Shown here: positions 1 to 7,039 of the stretch, piece after piece
How the letters are laid out: each line of letters opens with the position of its first letter
Numbering within the stretch: the stretch's first letter is position 1
Notes under the pieces: model-generated
What the model was told of the DNA's origin: nothing
The model's database searches: none
Seen by the model: the letters and a program-made list of their open reading frames with translations, nothing else
Assembly: GCA_014379885.1 (NCBI GenBank)
Contig: JACMKW010000121.1
Location: 1-12,087 of the forward strand
Direction of reading: 5' to 3'
DNA length: 12,087 bases
From: Rhizobacter sp.
GTDB taxonomy: Bacteria; Pseudomonadota; Gammaproteobacteria; Burkholderiales; Burkholderiaceae
Position numbers and translations under genes: made by a program

Positions 1-320
1 GCGCCGATGAGCCCGAGCGGCCAGAGAAAACCGCGCTTCCACTCGCCAATACGGGTCTGGTTCAGGGCGAGATAATGCGCGAGGCAGAATACCAGCCCGA
101 GCTTGGCAAATTCCGAAACCTGGAAGCGGGCGGCGCCAATCCCGAGCCAGCGGCGCGAGCCGTTCACCATGATCCCGATCTGCGGAATGACGACCAGCGT
201 GAGCAGCAACAGCGAAATGCCGCCGATCCACCAGGCGTACCGGCGCAGGTAGTCGAGATCGACGCGGCTCACGATCACGCACAACGCGCCAGCCAGGAGG
301 ACGCCGATCGCCTGTTTGTT
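1..320 (-). CDS. FtsW/RodA-family (SEDS) peptidoglycan polymerase, internal fragment
   Basis: The reverse strand is open with no stop from the window edge to about base 320 and reads as a SEDS glycosyltransferase, the membrane enzyme that polymerises lipid II into glycan strands in division (FtsW) or elongation (RodA). Visible features are a hydrophobic segment (IGVLLAGALCVIV), the stretch RVDLDYLRRYAW, a second membrane segment rich in Leu/Val, and the family hallmark NGSRRWLGIG followed by FQVSEFAKLGL, where most relatives have QPSE. A further membrane segment and a basic loop (GEWKRGF) follow. About 105 residues of an expected ~370-400 are present. The C-terminal part lies beyond base 1; the N-terminal part is missing because the sequence changes into clpA. 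FtsW is slightly favoured over RodA. From memory the wording resembles FtsW of Verrucomicrobiota more than of Betaproteobacteria, but I hold that loosely. Confidence 0.8.
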
Positions 321-321
321 G
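312..321. other. Abrupt junction between ftsW/rodA fragment and clpA (probable chimera or breakpoint)
   Basis: Minus-strand SEDS coding sequence reads sensibly down to the codons for K-Q-A-I (about 306-317). Plus-strand ClpA sequence reads sensibly from the E of EAGVGKT (codon 321-323), and the expected preceding Gly of the Walker A motif is replaced by Val. Neither gene has a start, stop, ribosome site or spacer here, so both are broken inside conserved coding sequence at the same point, in opposite orientation. No IS ends, target duplication or att-like sequence are visible. Confidence 0.8.
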
Positions 322-1967
322 AGGCTGGTGTGGGCAAGACCGCTATCGCCGAGGGCTTGGCCTGGCGCATCACGCAGAACGACGTGCCTGAAATTCTCGG
401 CGACGCGCAGGTGTACTCGCTGGACATGGGCGCCTTGCTCGCCGGTACCAAATACCGGGGTGATTTCGAACAGCGTCTGAAGAGCGTGCTCAAGCACCTC
501 AAAGACCAGCCGAATGCGGTGCTGTTCATCGACGAAATTCACACCCTGATCGGTGCCGGTGCGGCCTCGGGTGGCACGCTCGATGCCAGCAACTTGCTGA
601 AGCCGGCGCTCAGCTCCGGCGCCATGAAGTGCATCGGTGCGACCACCTTCACCGAGTACCGCGGCATCTTCGAAAAAGACGCGGCCTTGTCACGCCGCTT
701 CCAGAAGGTCGACGTGGTCGAGCCGTCGGTGGAGCAAACCATCGAGATCCTGAAGGGCCTGAAGTCGCGCTTTGAAGAGCATCACAGCGTGAAGTACGCG
801 CTGGGTGCCTTGCAGGCCGCCGCCGAGCTGTCGGCCAAGTTCATCAACGACCGCCACCTGCCCGACAAGGCCATCGACGTGATCGACGAGGCCGGCGCAG
901 CACAGCGCATCCTGCCCAAGAGCAAGCAGAAAAAGACCATCACCCGCAACGAAGTTGAAGAGATCGTTGCCAAGATCGCGCGCATCCCGCCGACCAGCGT
1001 GTCGAGTGACGACCGCTCCAAGCTCAAGACGCTGGAGCGTGACTTGAACAGCGTGGTGTTCGGGCAAGAGCCTGCCATCGAAGCCCTGGCGGCTTCCATC
1101 AAGATGGCGCGCTCGGGCCTGGGCAAGCCCGACAAGCCGATCGGTTCCTTCTTGTTCAGCGGCCCCACTGGCGTGGGCAAGACCGAAGTGGCCAAGCAGC
1201 TCGCGTTCGTCCTGGGGATCGAGCTCATCCGCTTCGACATGAGCGAATACATGGAGCGCCACGCCGTCAGCCGTTTGATTGGTGCGCCTCCCGGTTACGT
1301 GGGTTTTGACCAAGGTGGCCTGCTGACCGAAGCCATCACCAAGAAGCCGCATGCCGTGCTGCTGCTTGATGAAATCGAGAAGGCTCACCCGGACGTGTTC
1401 AACGTGCTGCTGCAGGTCATGGACCACGGCTCGCTGACCGACAACAACGGTCGCAAGGCTGACTTCCGCAATGTGATCCTGATCATGACGACGAATGCCG
1501 GCGCCGAGACCATGAACAAGGCCAGCATCGGCTTCACCAACTCGCGCGAGCAAGGCGATGAGATGGCCGACATCAAGCGCTTGTTCACGCCCGAGTTCCG
1601 CAACCGTCTGGACGCCACGGTGAGCTTCCGCGCGCTGGATGAGGCAATCATCATCCGTGTGGTCGACAAGTTCTTGCTGCAGCTTGAAGGGCAGCTGGCC
1701 GAGAAGAAGGTCGAGGTGACCTTCACTGACGCGTTGCGCAAGCACCTGGCCAAGAAGGGCTTTGACCCGCTGATGGGTGCGCGGCCGATGCAGCGCCTGA
1801 TCCAGGACACGATTCGCCGCGCGCTCGCTGACGAATTGCTGTTCGGTCGACTCGTCGACGGTGGCCGCCTGACGGTGGACATCGACGCCGAAGGCAAGAC
1901 GGTGCTCGACATTCAACCGCCGAAGAAGAGCGACAAGCCGAAGGCCGAGCCAGCGACCACGACCTGA
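321..1967 (+). CDS. clpA: ClpA, ATPase subunit of ClpAP protease, N-terminus missing
   Basis: ClpA is the hexameric AAA+ unfoldase that feeds substrates, including N-end-rule and ssrA-tagged proteins, into the cytoplasmic ClpP peptidase. About 548 residues are present. D1 begins at its Walker A (EAGVGKT, 321-341) and has Walker B FIDE at 525-536. D2 has GPTGVGKT (1161-1184), Walker B LLLDEIEKAHPD, the arginine-finger region FRNRLD, and the sensor-2 region GARPMQR. There is no ClpB-type middle domain between D1 and D2, and an IGF loop (about 1527-1535) for docking ClpP is present, which separates it from ClpB. The ClpS-binding N-domain and the start of D1, roughly 210 residues in E. coli ClpA, are absent because of the upstream junction. 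A nominal ATG at 75 is in frame, but the ~82 residues from it to the junction are antisense to ftsW/rodA and are not ClpA. A clpS gene usually precedes clpA; it cannot be seen here. Confidence 0.95.
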   Translation, partial: EAGVGKTAIAEGLAWRITQNDVPEILGDAQVYSLDMGALLAGTKYRGDFEQRLKSVLKHLKDQPNAVLFIDEIHTLIGAGAASGGTLDASNLLKPALSSGAMKCIGATTFTEYRGIFEKDAALSRRFQKVDVVEPSVEQTIEILKGLKSRFEEHHSVKYALGALQAAAELSAKFINDRHLPDKAIDVIDEAGAAQRILPKSKQKKTITRNEVEEIVAKIARIPPTSVSSDDRSKLKTLERDLNSVVFGQEPAIEALAASIKMARSGLGKPDKPIGSFLFSGPTGVGKTEVAKQLAFVLGIELIRFDMSEYMERHAVSRLIGAPPGYVGFDQGGLLTEAITKKPHAVLLLDEIEKAHPDVFNVLLQVMDHGSLTDNNGRKADFRNVILIMTTNAGAETMNKASIGFTNSREQGDEMADIKRLFTPEFRNRLDATVSFRALDEAIIIRVVDKFLLQLEGQLAEKKVEVTFTDALRKHLAKKGFDPLMGARPMQRLIQDTIRRALADELLFGRLVDGGRLTVDIDAEGKTVLDIQPPKKSDKPKAEPATTT

Positions 1968-1991
1968 GCTCGCGCTAGCGAACGCGCAGCG

Positions 1992-2016
1992 AACGGGGCC
2001 CTGAGGCCCCGTTTTT
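1992..2016 (+). terminator. Intrinsic terminator of clpA
   Basis: A perfect 9-bp GC-rich stem (aacggggcc / ggccccgtt) with a CTGA loop is followed at once by a T run (2012-2016), 24 bp after the clpA stop. The last T is also the first base of the reverse-complemented mtfA stop codon, so the terminator sits directly between two convergent genes. On the minus strand the same hairpin follows mtfA but lacks a T tract, so it should act mainly on clpA. Confidence 0.9.
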
Positions 2017-2819
2017 CATGGCGTTTGTGAGTTGACCGCTTCTTCGCGCGCCGCAGGGTCTTGCCGGAAAAAGCCTGCCAACAGGCCGTACAGATAGGGG
2101 TCGTCGTTGCGCAGAGTGGTGGCGGTGACGAAGAACCCCTCGCAGGCGACGGCGAAGAACTCGCTGAGCGACTCCGCACCATAAGGGTCGAGCGCGGTGT
2201 CCCGGCCAGCGTCGAGACGCCGAATGAAGCGTGCATGGCTGGCCTCCATGACGTGCAGCCAGTGTTCATTCATGGAAGCGTTAGGCAGTGGCGGCAACGC
2301 CTCGGTGCCGTCGCCTCGCATTTCCATCACATGGGCGAACTCGTGGATGACGACGTTGTAGGCCGGCCCGTGTGCGTCACCCGCCTCGGCCACGCCGCGC
2401 CAGGTGAGCACCATCGGGCCTGCGCCTGGGGCTTCGCCCACCAAGGCCTCTTCGTACTCGTGAACGACGCCGAATTCGTCCATCACCTCGCGCCTTGCCA
2501 CCACCTCGTCGGGGTGCAACACGATGCAGACGAAGCCGTCGTACCAATGCAGCCCCAGGTTCAGCACGGGCAGGCAGGCCTGGGCGGCCACGGCCACGGC
2601 CATCTCATCGGTCACTTCGAGCCCGCCTGCGCCGGTGAATTCTTTTTGCGAGAGAAACAAGGTGGCCATGTCGCGCAGACGCCGGGTTTCGCCTGCATTC
2701 AACGTGGCGAGGAAGGGATAGTGCGCCAGTGTGGCCTGCCACATTGGCTCGGGAATGGGCCGTGTCTGCAGCACCCGTTCTTCGCGCCAACGGCGAAGCG
2801 AAGACCACCAAGCCGACAT
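2016..2819 (-). CDS. mtfA: MtfA-type zinc-dependent peptidase (M90 family)
   Basis: The protein resembles MtfA, a cytosolic zinc aminopeptidase that in E. coli also binds the repressor Mlc (DgsA) and so affects ptsG expression. At 267 residues it matches E. coli MtfA (265). The gluzincin motif HEFAH lies at residues 159-163, and the downstream SLSEFFAVACEGFF supplies the expected third zinc ligand, Glu220. The N-terminal WREERVLQ and the central stretch around LNLGLHWYDGF also fit the family. The start is the ATG at 2819, seven bases after lpxH stops; longer in-frame starts would run into lpxH and add residues unlike the family. An SD sequence GAGG (2828-2825) overlaps the lpxH stop, suggesting coupled translation. 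It is the last gene of the minus-strand run. Whether the Mlc link applies in this organism cannot be judged from the sequence. Confidence 0.88.
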   Translation of the reverse strand: MSAWWSSLRRWREERVLQTRPIPEPMWQATLAHYPFLATLNAGETRRLRDMATLFLSQKEFTGAGGLEVTDEMAVAVAAQACLPVLNLGLHWYDGFVCIVLHPDEVVARREVMDEFGVVHEYEEALVGEAPGAGPMVLTWRGVAEAGDAHGPAYNVVIHEFAHVMEMRGDGTEALPPLPNASMNEHWLHVMEASHARFIRRLDAGRDTALDPYGAESLSEFFAVACEGFFVTATTLRNDDPYLYGLLAGFFRQDPAAREEAVNSQTP

Positions 2820-2824
2820 CGGGG

Positions 2825-2829
2825 CCTCA
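2825..2829 (-). promoter_or_regulatory. Ribosome binding site of mtfA overlapping the lpxH stop codon
   Basis: On the minus strand TGAGG contains both the lpxH stop codon (TGA) and the SD core (GAGG), with 5 bases before the mtfA ATG. This supports the 2819 start and termination-coupled initiation. Confidence 0.65.
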
Positions 2830-3597
2830 GCCTGACGCTGCCGCCAACGACAGGCGGTTGAAACCCTGCGCCGTCCAGCGCAGCACCTCGGCGCGGTGGG
2901 GTGGGTGATCCAGATCCCAATCGGACAGCACATGGCGTGTGTGGGTGGCATCAAGCGCCTGGGTGGCGGGTCGATGGGTGTGCCCATGGATCATCGTGCG
3001 GGAGCCGGACTCGTGCAGCCAGGCAATGGCAGACGGGCGATCGACATCGGCCCAGTCGGCGGGAGAGTGCATGTCTTTCTTGCGCATCTCGCTGTGCGCA
3101 CGCACGTCGCGCGCATAACGCTGGCGGGCGTCAAGCGGCTGGGCGAGGAACTGCGCCTGCCACTGGGGGCTGCGCACCATGGCGCGAAACTGCTGGTAAT
3201 CGGTGTCGGCGAGGCACAGCGCGTCGCCGTGGGTCAGCAGCACTCGCTGATCAAAGGCGATGAGCACGCACGGGTCGGGCAGGGGGGTGACACTGCACGC
3301 AGCGAGCATCGCGTTGCCGACGAGAAAATCGCGATTGCCGGCCATGAAACCGACGCGCCGCCGCTGGGTTGCGTCGGTCAGCACCTGGGCGCAGCGCGCC
3401 TCAAAACCATCGAGCCGGGCGTCATCGCCGACCCAGACCTCGAACAGATCTCCGAGGATGAACACGGCCTCGGCTGTCGTGTCACGCAGGTAGTTCGACC
3501 AAGCCTCAAAAGTCTTGGGCGTGTCGGCGCCGAGATGAAGATCCGAGATGAAGTCGATGCAGCGCCATTCCGGCTCTGCGTGGACTTCAACTGGCAT
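2827..3597 (-). CDS. lpxH: UDP-2,3-diacylglucosamine diphosphatase LpxH
   Basis: LpxH hydrolyses UDP-2,3-diacylglucosamine to lipid X and UMP, the fourth step of lipid A synthesis, at the inner face of the cytoplasmic membrane. The protein has 256 residues (E. coli 240). The calcineurin-like metallophosphoesterase motifs are all present: DLHL (D19, H21), GDLFEVWVGDD (D50), GNRD (N88), LTHGD (H123) and HGHTHRP (H204, H206). They line up with the E. coli manganese ligands after a constant offset, so the enzyme should be active. It starts 9 bp after ppiB stops, with an SD sequence overlapping that stop. A ppiB-lpxH neighbourhood is familiar in Burkholderiales. The C-terminal DWDLDH and RWTAQGFNRLSL also fit the family. 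Confidence 0.96.
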   Translation of the reverse strand: MPVEVHAEPEWRCIDFISDLHLGADTPKTFEAWSNYLRDTTAEAVFILGDLFEVWVGDDARLDGFEARCAQVLTDATQRRRVGFMAGNRDFLVGNAMLAACSVTPLPDPCVLIAFDQRVLLTHGDALCLADTDYQQFRAMVRSPQWQAQFLAQPLDARQRYARDVRAHSEMRKKDMHSPADWADVDRPSAIAWLHESGSRTMIHGHTHRPATQALDATHTRHVLSDWDLDHPPHRAEVLRWTAQGFNRLSLAAASG

Positions 3598-3604
3598 GTG
3601 GTGG

Positions 3605-3609
3605 CCTCA
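3605..3609 (-). promoter_or_regulatory. Ribosome binding site of lpxH overlapping the ppiB stop codon
   Basis: The minus-strand sequence TGAGG holds the ppiB stop (3609-3607) and the SD core GAGG (3608-3605), 7 bases before the lpxH ATG. The arrangement is the same as at the lpxH/mtfA junction. Confidence 0.65.
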
Positions 3610-4107
3610 GACGACCGTGGCCTGGGTAATGACCACGTCTTCCAGGGGCACGTCGCCGTGACCACCCTTGTTGCCGGTCTTCACGCTTTCAATCGCATCG
3701 ACCACTTCCTTGCCGGCAACCACCTTGCCGAACACGGCATAGCCCCAACCGCTGGCCGACTCCGACTTGAAGTTCAAGAAGTCGTTGTTGGTGGTGTTAA
3801 TGAAAAACTGCGCCGAGGCCGAATGCGGTGCGCTGGTGCGCGCCATGGCCAGTGTGTAGTGGTCGTTCTTCAAGCCATTGTTGGCCTCGTTCTGAAGCGG
3901 CTCGGCCGTGGGCTTTTGTTTCATGCCTGGCTCGAAGCCGCCGCCCTGAACCATGAAGCCCTTGATGACACGGTGAAACACTGTGCCTGTGTAGTGGCCT
4001 TTTTCGACGTAAGCGAGAAAGTTGGCCACGGTCTTGGGTGCTTTCACGTCATCGAGTTCGATGCGGATCGTGCCGTGGTTGGTTTGCAGTTCGACGGTTT
4101 TGCTCAT
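3607..4107 (-). CDS. ppiB: Cytoplasmic peptidyl-prolyl cis-trans isomerase B (cyclophilin)
   Basis: This is a single-domain cyclophilin that catalyses cis-trans isomerisation of X-Pro bonds during folding. It has 166 residues (E. coli PpiB 164) and no signal peptide, so it is expected in the cytoplasm. Active-site residues are visible: F44-H45-R46 in [17 protein letters not shown]55, M88-A89-R90, and Q100-F101-F102-I-N. The [11 protein letters not shown] stretch carries a Trp, as in PpiB-type proteins. The start codon lies one base after the stop of the upstream cyclophilin gene (TGAAATG), with GGAG (4118-4115) 7 bases upstream, inside that gene. The two adjacent cyclophilins are clearly related over their whole length and look like an old tandem duplication that split into cytoplasmic and exported forms. 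Confidence 0.95.
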   Translation of the reverse strand: MSKTVELQTNHGTIRIELDDVKAPKTVANFLAYVEKGHYTGTVFHRVIKGFMVQGGGFEPGMKQKPTAEPLQNEANNGLKNDHYTLAMARTSAPHSASAQFFINTTNNDFLNFKSESASGWGYAVFGKVVAGKEVVDAIESVKTGNKGGHGDVPLEDVVITQATVV

Positions 4108-4108
4108 T

Positions 4109-4669
4109 TCATTTCTCCAGGGTAGCCTTCTTGATGGTCACGGGTTTGACGGGGACGTCGCCGGGGGCGGTGGGCACGGCGCGGATCTTGTCGACCACGT
4201 CCATGCCGGAGATGACCTTGCCGAACACGGTGTAGCCGTTGCCGTCTTGCGCACGCGCGGCGTTGAGGAAGTCGTTGTCCTTCACGTTGATGAAGAACTG
4301 CGCGGTGGCCGAGTTCGGGTCGGATGTGCGTGCCATGGCGACGGTGCCACGCTCGTTGTTGAGGCCGTTGCGGGCTTCCAGCGGGATGGGCGGGCGGGTT
4401 GGTTTTTCCTTCAGGTCGGCCGACATGCCGCCGCCCTGGATCATGAAGTTGTTGATCACGCGGTGAAACACGGTGCCGTTGTAGTGCCCGGCTTTCACAT
4501 ACTGAACGAAGTTCTCGACCGTCTTGGGGGCCTTGGCCGCGTCGAGCTGAAGCACGATGTCTCCCTCCGAGGTGGCGAGTTTTACCGTCTGGGCTTGTGC
4601 GGCCAGGCTGGTTCCGAAACCGATGAACGTGGCCGCAAGCAGTGCCAGCCAATGAGCTTGTTTTGTCAT
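4109..4669 (-). CDS. ppiA: Periplasmic peptidyl-prolyl cis-trans isomerase (PpiA-like cyclophilin)
   Basis: This is an exported cyclophilin that should assist folding of periplasmic and outer-membrane proteins. The first 26 residues form a Sec signal peptide: basic start, hydrophobic core [15 protein letters not shown], and AQA at the cleavage site, giving a mature protein starting QTVKL. The cyclophilin core follows with FHR (68-70), Q78, MAR (112-114) and QFFIN (124-128). The Trp position of the cytoplasmic partner is Tyr here ([10 protein letters not shown]). The start codon overlaps the stop of the L,D-transpeptidase gene as ATGA, and a strong SD AAGGAG (4682-4677) lies 7 bases upstream, so the start is well supported. 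Presence with two other exported proteins upstream suggests an envelope-related unit. Confidence 0.93.
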   Translation of the reverse strand: MTKQAHWLALLAATFIGFGTSLAAQAQTVKLATSEGDIVLQLDAAKAPKTVENFVQYVKAGHYNGTVFHRVINNFMIQGGGMSADLKEKPTRPPIPLEARNGLNNERGTVAMARTSDPNSATAQFFINVKDNDFLNAARAQDGNGYTVFGKVISGMDVVDKIRAVPTAPGDVPVKPVTIKKATLEK

Positions 4670-5925
4670 CCGATCACTCCTTCAAAAAATATCTTCCATT
4701 GTCCACCCTCCTTGCCCCAGTACTGGCGCTTCATGGGCCCGGTACGTTGGCCTTTGAGCACCTCACCAAAAGTGACGATCAAGACTTCGCTGGTGTCGCG
4801 CCAGGAGAGGATGGACAGCTCCTTGAGCTCAGCCTCGCGGCCTCGTGCTGCAGCCACTTCCTTGTCGAGGATCTTGATCCATTGGGGCAGGTCGACGCTG
4901 CCGCTTGAAAACTGCGGAGAATAAAAGGCGATGAGCTTGGCGACGTCGCTGCCCGATCGAGCTTGTCGCCACTGTTCGACCATGGCCCGGGCCGCACTGC
5001 GTTCACGCTCCACCTGGCCTTGGGCCACCCAGTCGAGTCGGGTCGCGATGACAACCGGTGTGCGGCGAGAAGACACATCGCGCAGCAGGCGGTTGATGTC
5101 TTCATTTGCCAGAACCACACAACCGTCGGTGCTCTGGGGCGTGCGGGAAAAATTCTCTGGCGGCACACCGTGCAGCCAGATGCCGCTGCCGGTCTTGCCG
5201 CGTCGGCGGTCGTACTCGTTGGGGTAGTTGAGGGTGAGCGCGCCCGGGCCGTAAAAGTCTTTCAACTGGCGCCCGCCAAGACGGCTGGTGATGAAGTACA
5301 CGCCCAACGGCGTGCGCTGGTCACCTTGCTCGGTCTTGTCCACGCCCAGGCGGCCCAGCGACACGTAGTGATCTGACACCAGCTTCATGCCATGCCCATG
5401 GTTCTCGAACACGTACAAGCGTGAGCGGCTGGCGTCCACCGCGATGGCGTGGCGTGTGCTCGATGGGATGTCGATGAACTGGCGCGGCAGCGCGTTCTCC
5501 GGCGGGCGCTCGGTGAGCGCGGCCAGCCGCACCGTGGCCTCTTGCCGCAGCTGGCTCCATTGCGCGGCAGCCGAGGCCGGCAGCTCGGCGGGCGCGGCAG
5601 TAATGACGTCGAGTTTGCCGCGGCGCGTCAGCAGCAGGTCACCGTAGACCAGCTGAGCCAGCTGGAAATTGGGAACATCACGCGCCAGCGATTCGGCCTT
5701 GTTCAGGGCCTGTCGGCTGTCGCCTGCACGAATCAGCCGATAGACCTCAAGCAGGCGTGCTTCGGGTGACGCCTGAGCCGCTGCAACGGGCTTTGCCTTG
5801 CGTGCCGCGGCCGGAGCGGCATGAGCCACCGGGCTGACAAGCGCACAACACGATCCTGCAATCGCCGCACGCGCAAGCCAGCGCGGCATCACGCGAAGGG
5901 TGTTCCCGAACCACGTGCTGCTCAC
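4666..5925 (-). CDS. L,D-transpeptidase (YkuD domain) with C-terminal Cds6-like domain
   Basis: This is an exported YkuD-family protein, expected to act on peptidoglycan in the periplasm: 3-3 crosslinking, lipoprotein attachment, or a related cleavage as in YafK/DpaA. Numbered from GTG 5925 (419 residues), it has a signal peptide ending near VAHA, an N-terminal helical TPR-like region (about 55-100), a YkuD domain (about 150-295) and an NTF2/Cds6-like C-terminal domain (about 302-419). The catalytic pattern is H252 (WLHGVPP) and S265-T-D-G-C269 (STDGCVVLANED); Val replaces the Arg that follows the Cys motif in many L,D-transpeptidases. The GTG overlaps the stop of the TPR gene as GTGA and has AAGGA 12 bases upstream. 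ATG 5889 (shorter) or GTG 5955 (inside the TPR gene) are alternatives. The sequence does not tell transpeptidase from hydrolase, so no gene symbol is given. Confidence 0.88.
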   Translation of the reverse strand: MSSTWFGNTLRVMPRWLARAAIAGSCCALVSPVAHAAPAAARKAKPVAAAQASPEARLLEVYRLIRAGDSRQALNKAESLARDVPNFQLAQLVYGDLLLTRRGKLDVITAAPAELPASAAAQWSQLRQEATVRLAALTERPPENALPRQFIDIPSSTRHAIAVDASRSRLYVFENHGHGMKLVSDHYVSLGRLGVDKTEQGDQRTPLGVYFITSRLGGRQLKDFYGPGALTLNYPNEYDRRRGKTGSGIWLHGVPPENFSRTPQSTDGCVVLANEDINRLLRDVSSRRTPVVIATRLDWVAQGQVERERSAARAMVEQWRQARSGSDVAKLIAFYSPQFSSGSVDLPQWIKILDKEVAAARGREAELKELSILSWRDTSEVLIVTFGEVLKGQRTGPMKRQYWGKEGGQWKIFFEGVIG

Positions 5926-6971
5926 GAACCGGTGCTTTCCTTCTGGATCAGCCACCGCCCCGACACGTTTACCATCTCAAGCCTCTTGCGGCTCGACACC
6001 TTCAAGGCGTCAGCGGTGTAGCTCTGGCGGAATTGCACCACGGCCTTGTCGCCTTGCAGCTTGGTGTCGAAGTCAGACAACACGACGGAGATGCTGCGTT
6101 TGCCCAGAATGCGTGCGCGACGTTCCTCTTCCCAAGCCTTGCGCGTTTTGCCGGCGGCGTAGTCGGGCGTATAGGCGCCGAGGTAGGCGTTCATGTCTTT
6201 TCGGCTCCAGGCGCTGGCCCAGGCTGTTGCGGCGGCTTGCACATCTGGTGCACCGCCAGAGGCTGTCACCACAGGCGACGAAGGCGCGGGAGTCACAGGC
6301 TTGGGAGCGGGTACGGGGCTGGGTGCTGCAGCGGGTGGAGCGACCACCGGCGGTGCCGGCTTAGGGGCCGCAGCCACTGCCACCGGGGTCGGTGGTTTGG
6401 CGGCTGTTGCCGCGGCGGGTGCCGGCTTTGGGGACGCCGAAGCAAGGGCCGTGGGTTTGGGCGAGAACAGGTCGCGGATCATCGCGAGCTTGGGGCTCAC
6501 CTTGGCGGTGCTGCTGCCGTCGATCTGCAGCGCCTTGGAGTAGGCTTGGCTCGCGAGCTTGGCGTACACGTCACCGAGGTTTTCGTATGCAGTGGCGTAG
6601 CTCGGGTTGGTGCGAATGGCAGCTTCCAGCGAACGGCGGGCTTGGTCGTACTGGCCCTGTTTGCTGTAAAGCACGGCCAGGTTGTTGTGTGGCTCGGGCA
6701 ACTCGGGGAAGTCTTCGGTCAGCTTGACGAAGATCGCGATGGCCTCGGCAGGGCGGCCCTGTTCGGCGACCACCAAGCCTTTGAGAAAGCGCATGCGTGC
6801 ATCGCGTGGGTTCGACGCCAGGAACTGGTCGGCCTTCTGCACGGCTTCGGTCCACTGGCCTGCGCCGAAGAGGCGGTCGACATCGGCGTACTCGTCTGCG
6901 TGTGCGCTGCTGGCTGCGAGCATGAAGCCCGCGACAACCAGTGCAAAAAGCGAAGTGCGTGTACAGACCAT
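5922..6971 (-). CDS. Exported TPR protein with Pro/Ala linker and C-terminal Cds6-like domain
   Basis: Numbered from ATG 6971 (349 residues), the protein has a signal peptide ending AHA (residue 25), then TPR helices to about residue 153, with good repeats such as PHNNLAVLYSKQGQYDQARRSLEAA split over residues 94-118. The last repeat (YENLGDVYAK then LASQAYSKAL) is about six residues short. A low-complexity linker of Pro, Ala, Val and Lys (about 170-238) leads to a folded domain (about 243-346) with AATAWASAWSRKDMNAY and RWLIQKE, resembling the NTF2/Cds6-like end of the neighbouring L,D-transpeptidase. ATG 6971 is chosen because AGGA lies 5 bases upstream; ATG 6977 would have no room for it. 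The product should be periplasmic. Its 4-bp overlap with the transpeptidase gene suggests a partner or scaffold role, which is inference. No specific function is known to me. Confidence 0.85.
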   Translation of the reverse strand: MVCTRTSLFALVVAGFMLAASSAHADEYADVDRLFGAGQWTEAVQKADQFLASNPRDARMRFLKGLVVAEQGRPAEAIAIFVKLTEDFPELPEPHNNLAVLYSKQGQYDQARRSLEAAIRTNPSYATAYENLGDVYAKLASQAYSKALQIDGSSTAKVSPKLAMIRDLFSPKPTALASASPKPAPAAATAAKPPTPVAVAAAPKPAPPVVAPPAAAPSPVPAPKPVTPAPSSPVVTASGGAPDVQAAATAWASAWSRKDMNAYLGAYTPDYAAGKTRKAWEEERRARILGKRSISVVLSDFDTKLQGDKAVVQFRQSYTADALKVSSRKRLEMVNVSGRWLIQKESTGS

Positions 6972-7039
6972 CGACATCCTGAGGTGGGTTGCGAGCGCCT
7001 GCGTAGCAAGGCACAGAAGAAGGAAGCGGGTAGCGCCGA

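Noticed and set aside
690..1916. Long minus-strand open frame opposite clpA (408 codons)
   Set aside because: It is the antisense of a strongly conserved gene in GC-rich DNA, and the translation is low-complexity (His, Gln, Val, Leu, Gly) with no recognisable domain.
2896..4125. Plus-strand open frame of 409 codons across lpxH and ppiB
   Set aside because: It runs antisense to two clear genes, and its product shows no family features. It is a by-product of GC-rich codon bias.
6268..6460. Repetitive Pro/Ala/Lys coding stretch, considered as a DNA repeat or CRISPR-like array
   Set aside because: It is the low-complexity linker of the TPR protein, with irregular units and an intact reading frame. 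There are no conserved direct repeats with spacers.
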